Shown here: piece by piece, positions 43,201 through 56,273 of the stretch
Numbering within the stretch: the first letter of the stretch is position 1
How the letters are laid out: each line of letters opens with the position of its first letter
DNA from: Strongylocentrotus purpuratus
Lineage: Eukaryota > Echinodermata > Echinoidea > Camarodonta > Strongylocentrotidae
Direction of reading: 5' to 3'
Length of the DNA: 64,000 bases
Assembly (NCBI RefSeq): GCF_000002235.5
Contig: NW_022145612.1
Location: forward strand, 22,865,147-22,929,146
Notes under the pieces: model-generated
Databases searched by the model: none
What the model was told of the DNA's origin: nothing
Seen by the model: only the letters and a program-made list of their open reading frames with translations
Made by a program: the position numbers and the translations under genes

Positions 43201-44280
43201 CTAGCTTCCCCTCCCTCCCATGTACACATCAGCGATTATTCACCTGCGCGCAAAATTTGATTTGTATCCACTAACTCGGGGAGCTCTCGGAGCATCGCAC
43301 ACAGGGGGGTTCCTGGGATACGAAGTGCTGTATCGATGGAATTACAGCTTGATTGTGTTATCATTGCTGTATGATATGACATTTAATCAAATAAGCGCAA
43401 CCTTTATTCTCTCTTTCCTATTGTTGTGCTAAGAGTAGTAACTGAGAGGGCAGAATGCAAGGGGAAGAGGCTTTTTTTTTAGGTCATGACTATAATGTGA
43501 TGCCCCCGCTGTGCTAAAATTGTTAATTCTACGGAAGCCCTATTTTTGTGTGTGTCATACCTTCCAGCTAGCTGCATTGCCGTGTGATAGAATGATTTGA
43601 GTTTATTCATACCTTCTAAGTCAACATATCACTTATCAAAGAAATTTTAATGCACTTGAAAAAAGAGTTTTCACACCCAATCACCCTGAAGTCATGTGGT
43701 AAAAAGTTATGCATTTATTTACGCTGGTGCACAATTCTACAGTCCTATAGACTTTTCATTTTGGTTGTCGGTTCGAGCAGATTAATATTTGATCATAAAT
43801 ACTTCGGACATTTTCAATCATAAAACCCTAAAGCAGCAGTGCCACTGGGCCTATGAAGAGTAGAATGAAACTGATTGTGTATAGGCTACATGATGAAATA
43901 TATGGCATCAAAGCTGTTTCTGTATTTTGTAGAGTTTTCAAAGATGGTGATGATTTTGATGTGGGTGTTGATGATAGGGGTAATAATGGTGATGATTATA
44001 ATGACACTGAGAATCCCAGATGAATGAAAACTTCTTTGATAATTAGTTTGATGATTGAAGTGTAATGAGCGCCATAAACTGTGCCCATTCTTTCAAATAA
44101 AGCCCCTGATTGGCCGAAGATGTCAGGTGACGAAAGAAGGTTGTGATCCGTAACAGACAACTCTCCTTGACTTACTGTCTCTGTCTCATGATGGGGCATC
44201 CATTACTATATTAGTCATCATCTACCCATTTTGTTCTATCATCAATCACCCTCATCTAGACCATCAGGAGGGCAAGCCTA

Positions 44281-44920
44281 AGACAAATTTACAGAGTAAG
44301 ATGGTTGTATGCTGGTGTGTTAGTGAGACCAGGAGGAAAAGTGGGAGAAGGATGAGAGAAGAAGGATGGGAGAAGGATGAGGAGGAGGATGAGGAGGAAG
44401 AGTAAGGGAGGATATAACAGAGACCATGCAAGGAACAACAACAAAGTTTGGAAGAGACAAATTGACAAAGCAAGATGGTTGTATGCTGGTGTGTTAGTGA
44501 GACAAGGAGAGAAAGGGGGAAGAAGATGGGAGAAGGATGAGGAGGAAGAGTAAGGGAGGATATAGGAGAGAGACCATGCAAGGAACAAAAAAGAGTTTGG
44601 AAGAGACAAATTTACAGAGCAAGATGGTTGTATGCTCATGTGTTAGGAAGACCAGGAGGAGAAGGATGGAAGATGGGATGACGAAGAGATTAGAATGAGA
44701 GAGGAATGAGAGAAAATGAGGAGGTAGACCAAGGAAGGAGGTTAGGGGAGAAACCAGTAGAGGGTGTAGAGTTCAGAAGAGACACATTTATAGAGCAAGA
44801 TAGTTTAATGCTAGTATGTTATTGAAACGTAGAAAGGGGGAGGTGGATAAACTAGAGAAGAAAGACGAGAGGAGATAGGAGAGAGACCATGAGAGGATGA
44901 AGAGTGCAAACTCAGAGATA
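44281..44920. repeat. Minisatellite, about four units of 149-176 bp
   Basis: Units begin at about 44282, 44456, 44605 and 44781. Each carries a core like gacaaatttacagagcaaga, then tggttgtatgctggtgtgtt, a purine-rich middle (repeated aggatgagga), and a close containing gagaccatgcaaggaacaa. The first three units are more alike than the fourth. Spacing is 174, 149 and 176 bp, so the period is not a constant multiple of three. The long antisense open frames over it (105 and 116 residues, repeating LTNTPAYNHL) are products of the repeat and are not treated as genes. Confidence 0.82.
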
Positions 44921-46995
44921 AATACAATGATGGAAAGAGAAGAGGATGGAGAAAGAGTCAGCAAAGAAGTGGAGACTGACATTCTAGAGAGTTAAATGTT
45001 AAAATATGAAAGATTGCATTGATGGATCTGCTTAAAAAGTTCATAGTATTTTTGTGTGTGCTGATGGCCAGAAGCGCATGATCATTACACACCATTCTGG
45101 CTCCTACCAATGATATGATGTGCAAGAGGCACAGATGATGATAAGAAGAGAGGGTTTTGTGGATGAAAGAACCAAAGAGAATGAATCATTTTGAAGTACT
45201 TATATTTTAATCATGACCATTACTGCCCCGACAGTTTTCTGAATCCTCTCTATTCCATGTTTTCATTCATGAGAACAAGGGGCGCATTTGTGAATAAAGC
45301 CTGCTACATACTTGAGTTGTCATGTCGATACATCATCTATTGTGTGTCATTATTGACCTAGTGACAACACCCTGCTCTTCAGCTGTGCATGTTCTATGGC
45401 AATTAGGTGATGCGATCCATTTCGCCTTCTGCTCCTAATTACCCCCTTTTTACTCCTTTATTTTCTCTCTCTCCCTGTGTTTTTTTGTTGTTGTTATTCT
45501 TTTACATTACGTTACAATCTCTTCCCTGTCTTATTTATTATTTTATAATTCAGCTGTTTTGATTTTGGGTGTCTTTTTTTCTTCTCCATCTTTCTCCGTT
45601 CCATGTTCATCTCTTCCTCCGTCTCTCTCTGTCTTTCTGTCATGCACAAACACTCTTAACATTGCCCTTGTAATTATTGTATTATCTCCTCACGTTTAAT
45701 TCTATCATGCTATCACTTTCTCTCCTACTCTCTATCACAACCTTCCTCTGTGTTTCCCATTCCCACGTTCATTCTCCATGACATCCAATTCAATCTGGGC
45801 GGTTCTCTGAAGCAAGAAATCAAGGATCGTTCCAGTCTGTCATTACAACTAGATTGATCGCTGTACTTATCTGGCTTTTTGTGGTGATATTACGATTCGC
45901 AGTGTTTACAGAGTAAATTCCAGGGAAGTCCCTTGGTTGGTAGAGATGAGCGTTTGTAGTTTGCGCTTGTAGTTTTTGCTTGCTTTGGATCAAGCGTTTT
46001 TATTTACTCGATGTCATTGACATGCACTGCTTGTGCTAGTGCACTGTTTAGAATTATGTAAATTAGTCAGACTGATTTCCATTTTGGAAATGCTTCATTA
46101 ATAGTAGCATTCATTCATGTTTGTTTAGTTATGATGTGAATATGAAAACTAATCAACTACACAATTTATGCTACTGTTGTTCAAGTTGTTTGTAAGCCTT
46201 GGGCATGAAATTGCTATTTGTTAACTAGATCTCAGACAATAGTTCTTGATCTGTCTAGACAACTTATTGTCTCATAGGGAACTGTACTTGTTTGGATGAT
46301 AAATAAAGCTGTCATAAAAAGAAATTCATTATTGAAAAATGGGCTATTTTCTCGAAAGATTAAAAAAAATACTCTGCTGTTATTAAAATATGAACTTTCA
46401 GTCATTTCCTTTTTGGGGGGTTAGAGAGGAGGAGCTACAGTAAACCTATTATTTCTTTTCAGCCGTATCATTTTCAGTTGTCTCTGCTTTTAACTTTGTG
46501 TTCTTCAGTTTGTTTTCTTCAGTATAGGTCATTGGGGTATACAGCAAGTTATTTCCTTTGCAGAAATAATAGTTTCTTCATAGATCTGCTACAAGATGTT
46601 CAAGGAATCTGTGAGGTTCACGGTTTTACAATTTCAGAGAAGGAACCATAAAAATTGCCCTCCTTATATGGGGGTTATGTTAAGGGTACAAAAACAAAGA
46701 GTTTGTGGCTCAGTCCACATCATTATTCAGGTGGGACATGTTTCTTTCTGCACCTCGGTAATTTCAGAGGAAATATTTTGGAGTGTTCATTGCTAAGAAA
46801 ACAAAGGTGTTAAATCACTGTTGATTCTACCAAGTCTCCCAGAACCAAACTTTCTCTTTTTTTCCTCCACACTCCACCATCCTCCTCAAAACGAATTTAC
46901 CAGGTTCAAGCAACATCCCGGCATTGTCTATACGAGGTCAAGAACAAAGGAGGCCACACGTATTGCCGCCTCTTTATGCCCATCAATGCCCGCTC

Positions 46996-47020
46996 AGAGA
47001 GAGAGAGAGAGAGAGGGAGA
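46996..47020. repeat. (GA)n microsatellite
   Basis: Short GA run with one GGGA interruption. Confidence 0.9.
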
Positions 47021-47450
47021 AATAAAGATGATCTTATGTCGGTCGTCGGCAACTCTGCATTTATGATAACCCCGGTCGTACTCCCATTCCTCTCAATAGG
47101 AAACTGGGTCGATACCGGATGAAGATATTGATGCAGGGTCTCTGGCGTGGATCCCAATCGGCTACCACTCTTCCCTCTCTTCTCCGTTGCTCCCTTTAGT
47201 CCTGTATTCCGTTTGATGGCCAAACAGTAACTCAACCCCTGTGAATACACAGACCGACGTGGAAGTCTGGTTAGGGGTAGTCGCAGAACTCGTACTGCAA
47301 ATATGTATTTTTGGAAGGCCCATGTTTTCTACTATCCATCATAATGGTGGCTATCATAATGTTGTTTTAATAGCTTTGTATTCGAGTTTGTTCTGTTAAC
47401 AATGCCTCAACTGAAAAATTTCAGGGAACTTTTCACAAGACTTTTGCAGG

Positions 47451-47466
47451 TATATATATATATATA
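47451..47466. repeat. (TA)n microsatellite
   Basis: Eight TA units following a pyrimidine-AG sequence. Confidence 0.9.
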
Positions 47467-47754
47467 GTAATTAGTAATATTGTTATTATATTATGATATT
47501 ATGATATCATATTTACTGATATACTAGTTTCCTTTGTATTCACATTCATCATGCATATTTTTGAAGTGGTATTACTGAAATATTGCAAGAATATAAAGTT
47601 CTTGTATCACGCAGGTAGCAGTTCTCAATGCAGATGATGCAGCAAGGTGAGATCAATAGTCTTTGACGTGTCTGATTGATGAGACTAGGGGGACTAGTGG
47701 ACACCGCTACCAAAAAGTCAGAGGTACAAAGCCACTTGTAACCATGCATTATTC

Positions 47755-48345
47755 AGACTGGGTGACCCCGGACACTCGCCCAGTGGTTCCCCCACTCCCG
47801 GAATCAGGGGGTCCCTAATGGCCAATTGATACTCCCCACGCTTTCTGGACTAAGTGGCCGTGTCCACTGCGTGCTGGAGTGGCGTGGCCACCGATGGATG
47901 ATGCTAGCCGCAAACTCACTGGATGGAGGACACTTCTCCATCTCCTAAATTCCATCATCATCTCCTTCCCGCTTGCTCGTTCTGGTATCCCTCTTACTCA
48001 CGCTTCTTCACACACCTCTACCGGGTTGGCCTAAATATGATACCTTCTCGCATTCTTTTCTCTTCACCTTAATATGCATCTCATTAGAATTCTTTAGCCC
48101 TTTCTTATTCTCTTCCTGTTGCGTTGGTCATTGGGGTGATGGTCGGAGGGTCTCCAGTTTCATTCAAATTCTGGTGCTTTGGTGGAAAGAGGCCAAGATT
48201 CTGTACCCACTTGGGGTGCAAGGCCATCTACATCTTTCAAGATGAATCATGTAAAATGGATTTCTGGAAGTGTCCGAGCGATGGTGATTCACCCTCGCCG
48301 CTGAATGGGACCAGGTGGATGGGCTTCGTTGACCTGCATTCATAA
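47755..48345. other. GC-richer island, function unknown
   Basis: This stretch of about 590 bp has higher G+C and mixed composition (words such as gactaagtggccgtgtccac). Plus-strand frames of 73 and 90 residues cross it but show no domain. It could be regulatory sequence or an unannotated exon. Confidence 0.22.
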
Positions 48346-49410
48346 CTTTATGTTTTCACTGTTTTTACCCCATTTACAATTCCCCTTAATTTGCATGATT
48401 ACATCTTGAAGCGACGGCTTTCTAAGAAACGTCATTGATACCAGCGGCTCGTATCCATACCAATGATGATTATTGATGTGGAGGGAAAACATGATGCATA
48501 CAAAGTTACATCAGTCCCTGTCACCGAAACAGGTGATGTGTTATAAGGAAATGATGGAGTATGTGTTCCATGTCCAGGCACATGGTATCATCTCGCAAGG
48601 CCGTTGCACACTTTTCATTTAACCAACCAGGACATACAACCACATGTTCCGCATCATTCCTGCATCATTCCTGCATTCTGTCCAAATGAATGAGTAAGCC
48701 GCATTTAAATGGTCGTAATGGGAAGAGTAAACCAGTGCCCCGAGGGGCTGCAACGAACGAACGAACGGACAAGGTACTGCATGTCAGCCGGGGCAGATGC
48801 ACCATTGTGTGCGAAGTTTCGCCTCGGTGGTAAACGTGCAAAATGACATTGAACCAACAATAGGCAAGTGATGCATGAGGGGAAATTACATTCCAGCTGG
48901 GATACCAGCGAACATCGCCATCCTCAAAATATAAAAAGACAATTTTTATATATTATTATATAAACAGAGGGGGAAGTGCAGTTAAATTTTGAATGAAAAT
49001 TGAAATATTGATCCATAATTTTTATCAAAGAGGATAATCTTTGTCTGAAAAGAAATGTGGGAGAGGAAAAGGGGGTAACCTTATGACTAGTTGTGCAGTA
49101 AAAAGAAGCTGTTATCTTTCTTTGCAGGTGATGGGAAGGGATGGCTCTATTGATTTTATACATCTATGAAGGTGTTTTAGTCATGACCATATTTTGAATA
49201 CTATTGCTCATCAATCTATTCAAATACCCATCTTTAGTCTCCTTGGGTCACTACTTACCAAGTGGATAATTTTATGAAATAATGGTTTTTTGGGTTTTTT
49301 TAAGTTAAGGGATGACTGTATTGAAATAGGAGGAGACTAGAGTATATCTTCTCTACTGATCAAAAAGTATTGATTTCTGAAAGCTTTACATTATTGGGAA
49401 GACATTGACC

Positions 49411-49531
49411 TTAAAGCCCCTCTGCACTACTTTGGACAGGAGGGATTTGACCTCCCTGCATGGTCACTGATTAGGCATTGCTTTCTATATAGAGGGCGCA
49501 AGTAGCTATAAGTAGTGCAGTGGGGCTTTAA
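49411..49531. mobile_element. Short inverted-repeat element, family A, copy 1 (internally deleted)
   Basis: This 121-bp element starts TTAAAGCCCCTCTGCACTA and ends TAGTGCAGTGGGGCTTTAA. The two ends are inverted repeats of about 19 bp with one mismatch, and TTAA stands at each outer edge, as expected for TTAA-target (piggyBac-type) insertion. There is no coding capacity, so it is a MITE. It is shorter than copy 2 mainly because it lacks a block of about 76 bp that copy 2 carries between two GGTCAC direct repeats. Confidence 0.8.
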
Positions 49532-52500
49532 GATTTAGACATGATACACACAAATTCTTTTGATTGATCATTTAGGGTCAACTTTTCTCTCAATTTGAAG
49601 AAAACCCAGCCAAAACTGAGAAGACCAGCGAGGGGATAAAGCTTTGTTCATCTCCCACTTGAAGTGAACTCTTTATGCCAAACCGCTGGGGTCATTAAAG
49701 GGAAAGTAATAGCCATAAAGAAAGCAATTTCCTGTGGATTATTTGTATACAAAAGAGTCACAGACACAGACTTGGTTCTAAGGATCACCAAAGACACCCT
49801 GCGGCAAATTGTTGATCCAAGCACAGACTCAATGTTTGAGGTAGTAGGAAAAAAGATAAACCGGTAGTTAAGGATGATCTCATGTAGGTTATAAATAGTC
49901 CACAGTGTTTATCAGTAGCTCTTTTCTACGACAGTTGAAAAACATTTATATTGTAGGTAAACACCTTTGTTACTCAAAATGGGGATTGTCCCATAGTTCA
50001 ATGCTTATGCTAGACCATTGGAACAAAGTTACACATTTGAAATGTAGTGTGGATTGTGGCAGTTCATTTCTCAGTATATACCCCCAAGGAATTCAAAGGT
50101 TGAATAATTGCAAGATTTATTCCTTCCTCCTCTGAAACTGTTGCCAAGTCTGTGTGGTTTTGTTGGTCAGTTAATCTTGATGGAGAGTGAGGTGTGGAAT
50201 GAACTTGTTAAAGTAAGAGAAATGCATTTAGCCCTAGAAGTCAATGGAACAATTGTATAATTGATAAGGTGGGCGGAAATCAATTAGGAATTTCAAAGTG
50301 TTGGCTTATTTGGCGTGGTGTATACCTGGAGGGTAGACCGACCACGCGTCAGATTGTCTGAGGTGGGACTAAGACGTTCAAACTAATCCTACAAACCCAA
50401 CCAACAATGTGTCAAAGGATGTTTATTTGGTAATTGGAAACTCAAATGTAAGCTGGCATTCCAGTCCCAGTCTTTCATTCTTTTTCAAGGATTTTAACAA
50501 GGATTTTTTTCACCGGTTTCAATAACTGAATATGAAGAAGGAAACACCGTCATGTAAAGGATTTGACTGCCCAACAAAGCTTGGCATTGGGTCTAGGAAG
50601 AGCATGGCATTCATACTATGAGGAAGCTTTGCATTAAGAATACTCTTGTTTGTGCAGAACTTCAATAATATGTACTTTAGGGGTCACCCAGACCAAACAA
50701 GTACAAGGGGGTCGTAAATTCCTCTGTTTCTATTTCCGTAATGCACAAGATTAAGACACTTCAAAAAGTACAGTAGCTAACTATTCAAGTATGCCATGCA
50801 TAGAAAGTAGATAATTACTGGGAATTGCAGTCAAGGAAATCTTCCCCATCAAAGACAAGCCTTTATTGTTGTTATGAATTCTCAATCCCTGATCTAATAT
50901 TTCATTTAGAACCGTAGTAATTCTCTGAACACTCCCCAGGGGGGCTTTGCGTACTTGGTCAGGGATGCTACAGCAATACAAATGATCGTTTGATGTAGGG
51001 CCTGCAGGCCTTGAATGCAAAAAGAAAAAAAGTTGAATGCAAAATTCATATTGCAATTTAGGCTAATTGTTTTGAATATAAATAATGTTTATGGTATTGA
51101 ACGTGGTCAGAACAATGTCAGTGATGCTTTTGATAATACAAGAAATATATTATGGGGGAGGGGGGTCAAAAAAAAGATTATGTACTCTAATGGTAAAAGA
51201 AAAAGAGACTGGTAAAAGATAATTATTTTTTTGATTGACAAACTCTTTTCTTTCTTTTTTTTGTATTTGCTGTGCTTCTATATCATTACATATTGTGCTT
51301 AAGTCATTTTGTATTTTGGGGAAATCTTTGAGATCAAAATAGGAACAAGATCATATTGCGTGTTTAATATATAGACCTGAACTTTTCACACACACCACTG
51401 ACTGGCCTATATGCTTCTTGTATCCACCCATGCTTGCTTGTATCCTCGCTGTGCTACGTATCCTTCTCAACCAACCAAACATTATTAATGATCATAACAC
51501 GGCAGACTGCAAAAAGCATTCATTCATTACCTCAAGCTCATCCGCGTCATTAGCGGAAAATGTCGGCAAGTTTGCCCGCTTCTGAGACACTCTACGATGA
51601 TTATGCCAGCCTCTCTTCCCCTCTGCACAGGCTCTTCCTAGTCTCTGTCCTGAGACTGTTTACATTTACCTTTTTCTTGTGTTGTTTCTAAGAGCGTAGG
51701 TTATGTGGGCCTCAGAACATTTCTTCACATGATATCAGATTTTATCATTCCCTTGGATAGATGTAATAAGGCTTTAATTTTCTACTATTTTGATTTTACA
51801 AGACTTTGGTGCCATGGGTTTTAGTGGGAACCAAGTTATAATGCTTTCTCAGCCAACCATTGTAATAGATTTTATTGCCCGGTCTTGCCCTTGAGGTTTT
51901 GTGTAATTTATTTTTACATTTGTAAGAACATAAGTAGTTTGCCACTACAATTACCCTTAACAATAACTACATTAATTTTATCTCACCAAAATAACTGCCA
52001 CATAATGTGTAATTCCTCCTAATTTCAGATCATTTTAGAACCCAGGGATAAGGTTTATTATCCATATCCAGTTCACATTTCAAGGGTTTTTTCATCCCTA
52101 TTCCCTAATCAACTCTAGTTGAGAATTTAAAAGGGTGAGATATAAAAAAAAAAAACACTGCTACTTTGTTCTCCTAGTGATGGATATCTGAGAACTGTAC
52201 TTGAGAGTTTTCTTAGAAAAGGTAACATAAAGATGTCTGAGAATGAAGACTCATACTCCATCTTCCAACCACCAGGAGAACTACTCACCTAACTCACTCT
52301 CTCCGGCACCTGATGGAAAGGCACATGGGATATACCTCACTCAGTCCCAAGATGATACAAACATTCAGTGATTCTAATGAATACCACCATACATGCCTGG
52401 CCTTGCCTGTAGTCATGTTTATCAACTCAACATACCTTGTGATGATTTGTTAGAGATTCTCAATCTTATTGCCATGCTGGATTGGATTTGATGTGGAAGG

Positions 52501-55500
52501 AAGTTAGCCCACTTCATATCTTCATAAGATAGGCTTGAGGTTACAGATGAACTCAGAAGTAAACGCCTATACTTTGTACTCAGATAAGAATTTATTCTAA
52601 TGAAAGTCATCTACCATTGATAACATTATCATTATTCATTGGGTTCATACACAGCATAATTAAAAATTTGTTACAATCATTGAAATATAAGTCATCTTCA
52701 CTCATTGCTGCCTACCCACCTCACTTTTTTTTTATAATTTAAAATTACATCACACACAAAATGAATGGTAATGTTAATGATCAAAATTGCATTACAGCTT
52801 AGTATTTTTCAGGAAATAACGCTTGAGAAATGTAGCAATAAAGGCAAAATAATTATTTATAAAAGCCTCAAAGTAGATTTTATCGCGAAAACAACAGAAA
52901 AGGTGAGACATGGATTTTTAAATTCCCAAAAATATTTGTAAATATTCTTTGCACTTCAGAGGTCACCCCCTGTCAAGTAAACTTCCAATGAGGGGTGAAA
53001 TAGAAATCTGGTAAAGACCCGTTATTAGTGAGTTTGTCTGGCGGGTAATCAGACATAAAAACCTTCTCCTTCAGCGAGCTTTGTCAGACCTACTGTACTG
53101 GTATGGTAGCGGTAGTGATTGTAGTCGGATGGTTTCAAACAAAAACAGCGATCCCTCATCTGATAATTTATTCATTGGTGAAGGCACGGAAGAACAGGGG
53201 TAGGGGAGAGGTATTAAAGGAGGAACGTTCTTTCATCGAGATGGGTGTATGGGAATGTATGGTGGCGGCCTTTCTTAATTTCAGGTGCCATTAGCCATTC
53301 TAAATGTAGGCAAACTGAACATCAAACGCATTGTACTTATTTATATATTAAAAAAGCTGGTACAGTTGAAAGAACATTGATGAAAACAGTTGCAAATAAC
53401 TTGACATGTTATGATCTAAAGGAGATTCACGCGTTGGAAAATATTTATGTGAATATGTTGCATTGTGTAATAACATATTCATGTAATGACCACATTGTGA
53501 TGTGTATTTCATAAGGATGTTTAGATGTACATGTATTGTGCTTATCAGAAGACTTTTACAATGCCATACAACCTAAGCTGTCCTTTAAGCCAGGCATGAT
53601 TCATATCTCATTATTTCCCCTGAATTGAGCACATCTTCTAATTTCCCCATATCACTTGCGAGATAAGAGAACAGAATCAATAGTTGCATCAAGCTTGAAA
53701 ATGCTTGTAATAATTGAATTGATTTTTCGGCCGCTGTTAGCGGGGATGAATTCTTAATGCATTTTTTATACAATCTTTATTGGACTGTCTGTTCAATACC
53801 ATAGTGTCAGAGTTGTTTAACCCTCCTGTTACCATCGGTCGAGCAAATATCTATAGTCTTATAGAGTATTGCTACTGCCTGGATTGTTGTCATAATATTA
53901 TGAAGCATTGTTATGTATATTTTCAAATTAAAAACATGTATTATTCTACTATTACTGCTTCTAGCCAAATAAATCACATCCAAATATTTTGTTTAATAAT
54001 GCTTTGTATGGAATACTTCTTCAAGAAAAAAAACTGGGTATTGTAATATAAAATTAAATACATCGTCTGTAGTCAATATTTGCTATATGAGACTTTCATT
54101 GAGTTAGTTTACTCTCAATATTGCTTTATTTTCATTTCATATTTGGTTAGGTTGGCAATTTATTTTAGGTCATCTGTGTATCTATAGATATTTGATAACA
54201 GCTCGCTATGCTGTAAAACTAACAGACATCCCATTGCATAGAGGTCATGGGTATACTGAGGTCATGCCATACAATTGTAGATCAATACATCCCCCTTGGA
54301 AAGCTTATATCTGGGACTGTGACAAAAGAATGATTTTTACCTGCAGTGAAGCAGCAAATTTCCATATTTTCATTTGGGTTACATTCTATGGTTCTCCTTC
54401 AGAAGTCTGTTGTCATGGAATCCTCAAGGGATTCGGTCTGATGTAGAACATGGCAAGATCATTGTAGTTATGTCAACACAAGGATTATGTCGGTGAAAGA
54501 CACTTTAAGTTGGTTTCAATCGCAGCTTCACAACATTTTTTTTTTTTTTCCTTCTCCTGCTTCATGGCATGGTTACGTTTATCTGTCAAACGGTTTTGTG
54601 TACAAACTTGTAGATATATCCTTCACGGTTAGTGAATTTGTGCTGATCCTCTAGAAAATAGTGTCAGGATTTCCCCCGTAATATTTGCAGCTAAATGTGA
54701 AGTATTTTCATTTGGCAATCTGTCCCACTCTTCATTTCAGTGAGGTGTGAATATTTGTAATTTTTGTTCTATTTTTTTTTTTACATGCACCAGTCATATT
54801 TATTTATGCATACTATTTTGTTATTGTTTTCAAGATTTGTTTGTCCCTTTAGATTTGTTTGCCCCTTTCTCGAATTTGGCCTCCCTAGGTTTACTGACCA
54901 GTATTAATATATTTATGAAATTCACTCTCTGGAAAATATGGCAAGGTCACTCTAGTTCTTAAGCAGTGCACTTGTCTCTCAGTCGGTCTGAACTTGTTTA
55001 AATTGAACTTTGTTTTATAAGCCTAAGGACTTATTCAAGTGTCTCGAAGTGATATTTTTATCGAATCAATTTTTGTTATGCCTCTCCATCATTTGTCAAG
55101 CAAGCCCCACGTGGGATTACTGTAAACCTGGGTCAGAGATTACACAAGCTTTTTAAGATTTTCAAGGAAGAGATTTGTCAACCTGCTTGAAATAAAATTA
55201 AACTTTGATATGTGGAATAATGAATAGTAGATGAGGAAGCCCAGTAAATATTGGGAGTGGGAGTGAGTTTTCTACTTGATTAGAAGGAATATATGAATTT
55301 TATGATATATGTTGGTATCTTCTATTTCATTTGGTTTAGTGAAGCAATCGTACAGTTTCAAGATCAAAGTTTGAGACTCAAATGTCAGGGGCATGATATT
55401 GGATTCATAGAATTCTTATCAAATATCCATATACACATCTGCGAAGAAAGGAATTTTACCCTTGCATAAGACTTTTTGGTTTGGGGCTGAAAGGATTGCG

Positions 55501-55762
55501 CAATTGCTGCGACATGTAACAACTCTCAGCAGAATTTTGTGGTTTGTGTAAATACTACTTCGCAATGTATGTTTCAGTTTCTTGTAGCGTTTTTATGAAT
55601 ATCACAAAAACATGTGTAGGTAAGAAGGTTTCTGCTCTGGATAAAATAAATTATTGATGTGTCATATTAATAGGATGCAAGAAATTGTACGAATGACTTG
55701 AAATATATAATCTTAAACAAAAAAGTACTATAATCTTATTTCCTTTGTTTTGTATCTTTCAG

Positions 55763-56046
55763 GTTAATGGTCAAGACCTGTCCAAAGCCACTCACGAGGA
55801 AGCGGTGGAAGCCTTCAAGAATGCCCAGGAACCCATCATTGTCCAGGTCATGAGACGGTCAGCCTGCACGGCCAAGAACGGGAGCACCACGCCCAACGGT
55901 CAAGGGAGTGTGCCCAGTCCCTTGGAGAGGACAGTGTGCAGCGTAGGGACACAGACAGAGCTTCAGAACGAAGATCTGCTGTGGAAGGTGCTACAGAGAT
56001 GCTCGCTACCGCCCAGTGAGAATCACTGTGATGGGACGTTAGATGG
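55763..56046 (+). CDS. PDZRN3/4-like: Internal exon A: C-terminal half of a PDZ domain plus linker, PDZRN3/4-like
   Basis: This is an internal exon of 284 bp. A pyrimidine-rich tract (tttgttttgtatctttcag) ends in the acceptor AG at 55761-55762. The donor is gtaagc at 56047. The frame opens in phase 0 at Val-Asn-Gly and runs 94 full codons plus two bases (GG). Residues 1-3 (VNG) close a PDZ beta strand. Residues 7-19 (SKATHEEAVEAFK) are the ligand-groove helix; its first position is His11, which in PDZ domains predicts class I binding (C-terminal S/T-x-hydrophobic). Residues 24-32 (PIIVQVMRR) form the last strand. Then come a Thr/Gly/Pro-rich linker, the motif VGTQTE (about residues 67-72) and LLWKVLQRC. 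In PDZRN3/PDZRN4 (RING E3 ligases with PDZ domains) a VGTQT-type motif also follows the first PDZ. The start of the PDZ, the RING and the Sina-type zinc finger must lie upstream. An LNX1/2 or generic scaffold PDZ is the alternative, but the motif favours PDZRN. Confidence 0.92.
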
Positions 56047-56078
56047 GTAAGCTCATATCAACTCAGAGCCAGAAGGGC

Positions 56079-56273
56079 TTAAAGCCCATCTGTACTAATA
56101 TGCAGGAGGGATTAGACCACCCTGCAAGGTCACATGACAGGTGGTTATCTTATCAAATCAGCTCTCAATTAACATAAGAAAAAGAGGATCATGGGGGACC
56201 AGTGGTCACTGATTAGGCATTGTTTGCTATATAAAGGTCGCAACTAGCTACAATTAGTGCAGTCCCGCTTTAA
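56079..56273. mobile_element. Short inverted-repeat element, family A, copy 2
   Basis: This 195-bp element starts TTAAAGCCCATCTGTACTA and ends TTAGTGCAGTCCCGCTTTAA, giving imperfect inverted ends and TTAA at each edge. It aligns in the same orientation to 49411-49531: both share ggtcactgattaggcattg and a common right arm of 70 bp with scattered substitutions. It sits 32 bp past the splice donor of exon A. There is no open frame of interest. Confidence 0.8.

Larger units (their letters stand above)
27844..44280. other. No confident gene seen
   Basis: Intron-like DNA; apart from the weak six-cysteine candidate and the possible regulatory segments listed separately, nothing coding is recognisable. 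Confidence 0.55.
1..55762 (+). other. Presumed long intron(s) upstream of exon A
   Basis: The stretch ends in a convincing 3' splice site at 55762, so at least its right part is intron of the PDZRN-like gene. PDZRN genes have very large introns in vertebrates, so a single intron longer than 55 kb is plausible. I looked for an exon encoding the first half of the PDZ (it should end in phase 0 just before Val-Asn-Gly) and for RING-type cysteine/histidine clusters, and recognised none. Short exons could still be hidden here, and another gene's 3' end could lie at the far left. Confidence 0.55.
44921..55762. other. No gene seen up to exon A
   Basis: AT-rich with one GC-richer island (47755-48345) and a family A element (49411-49531). 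No partner exon for the PDZ half was found. Confidence 0.55.

Noticed and set aside
44264..44639. Repetitive antisense frames over the minisatellite
   Set aside because: They mirror the tandem repeat; unit lengths are not all multiples of three, so a common frame is not kept.
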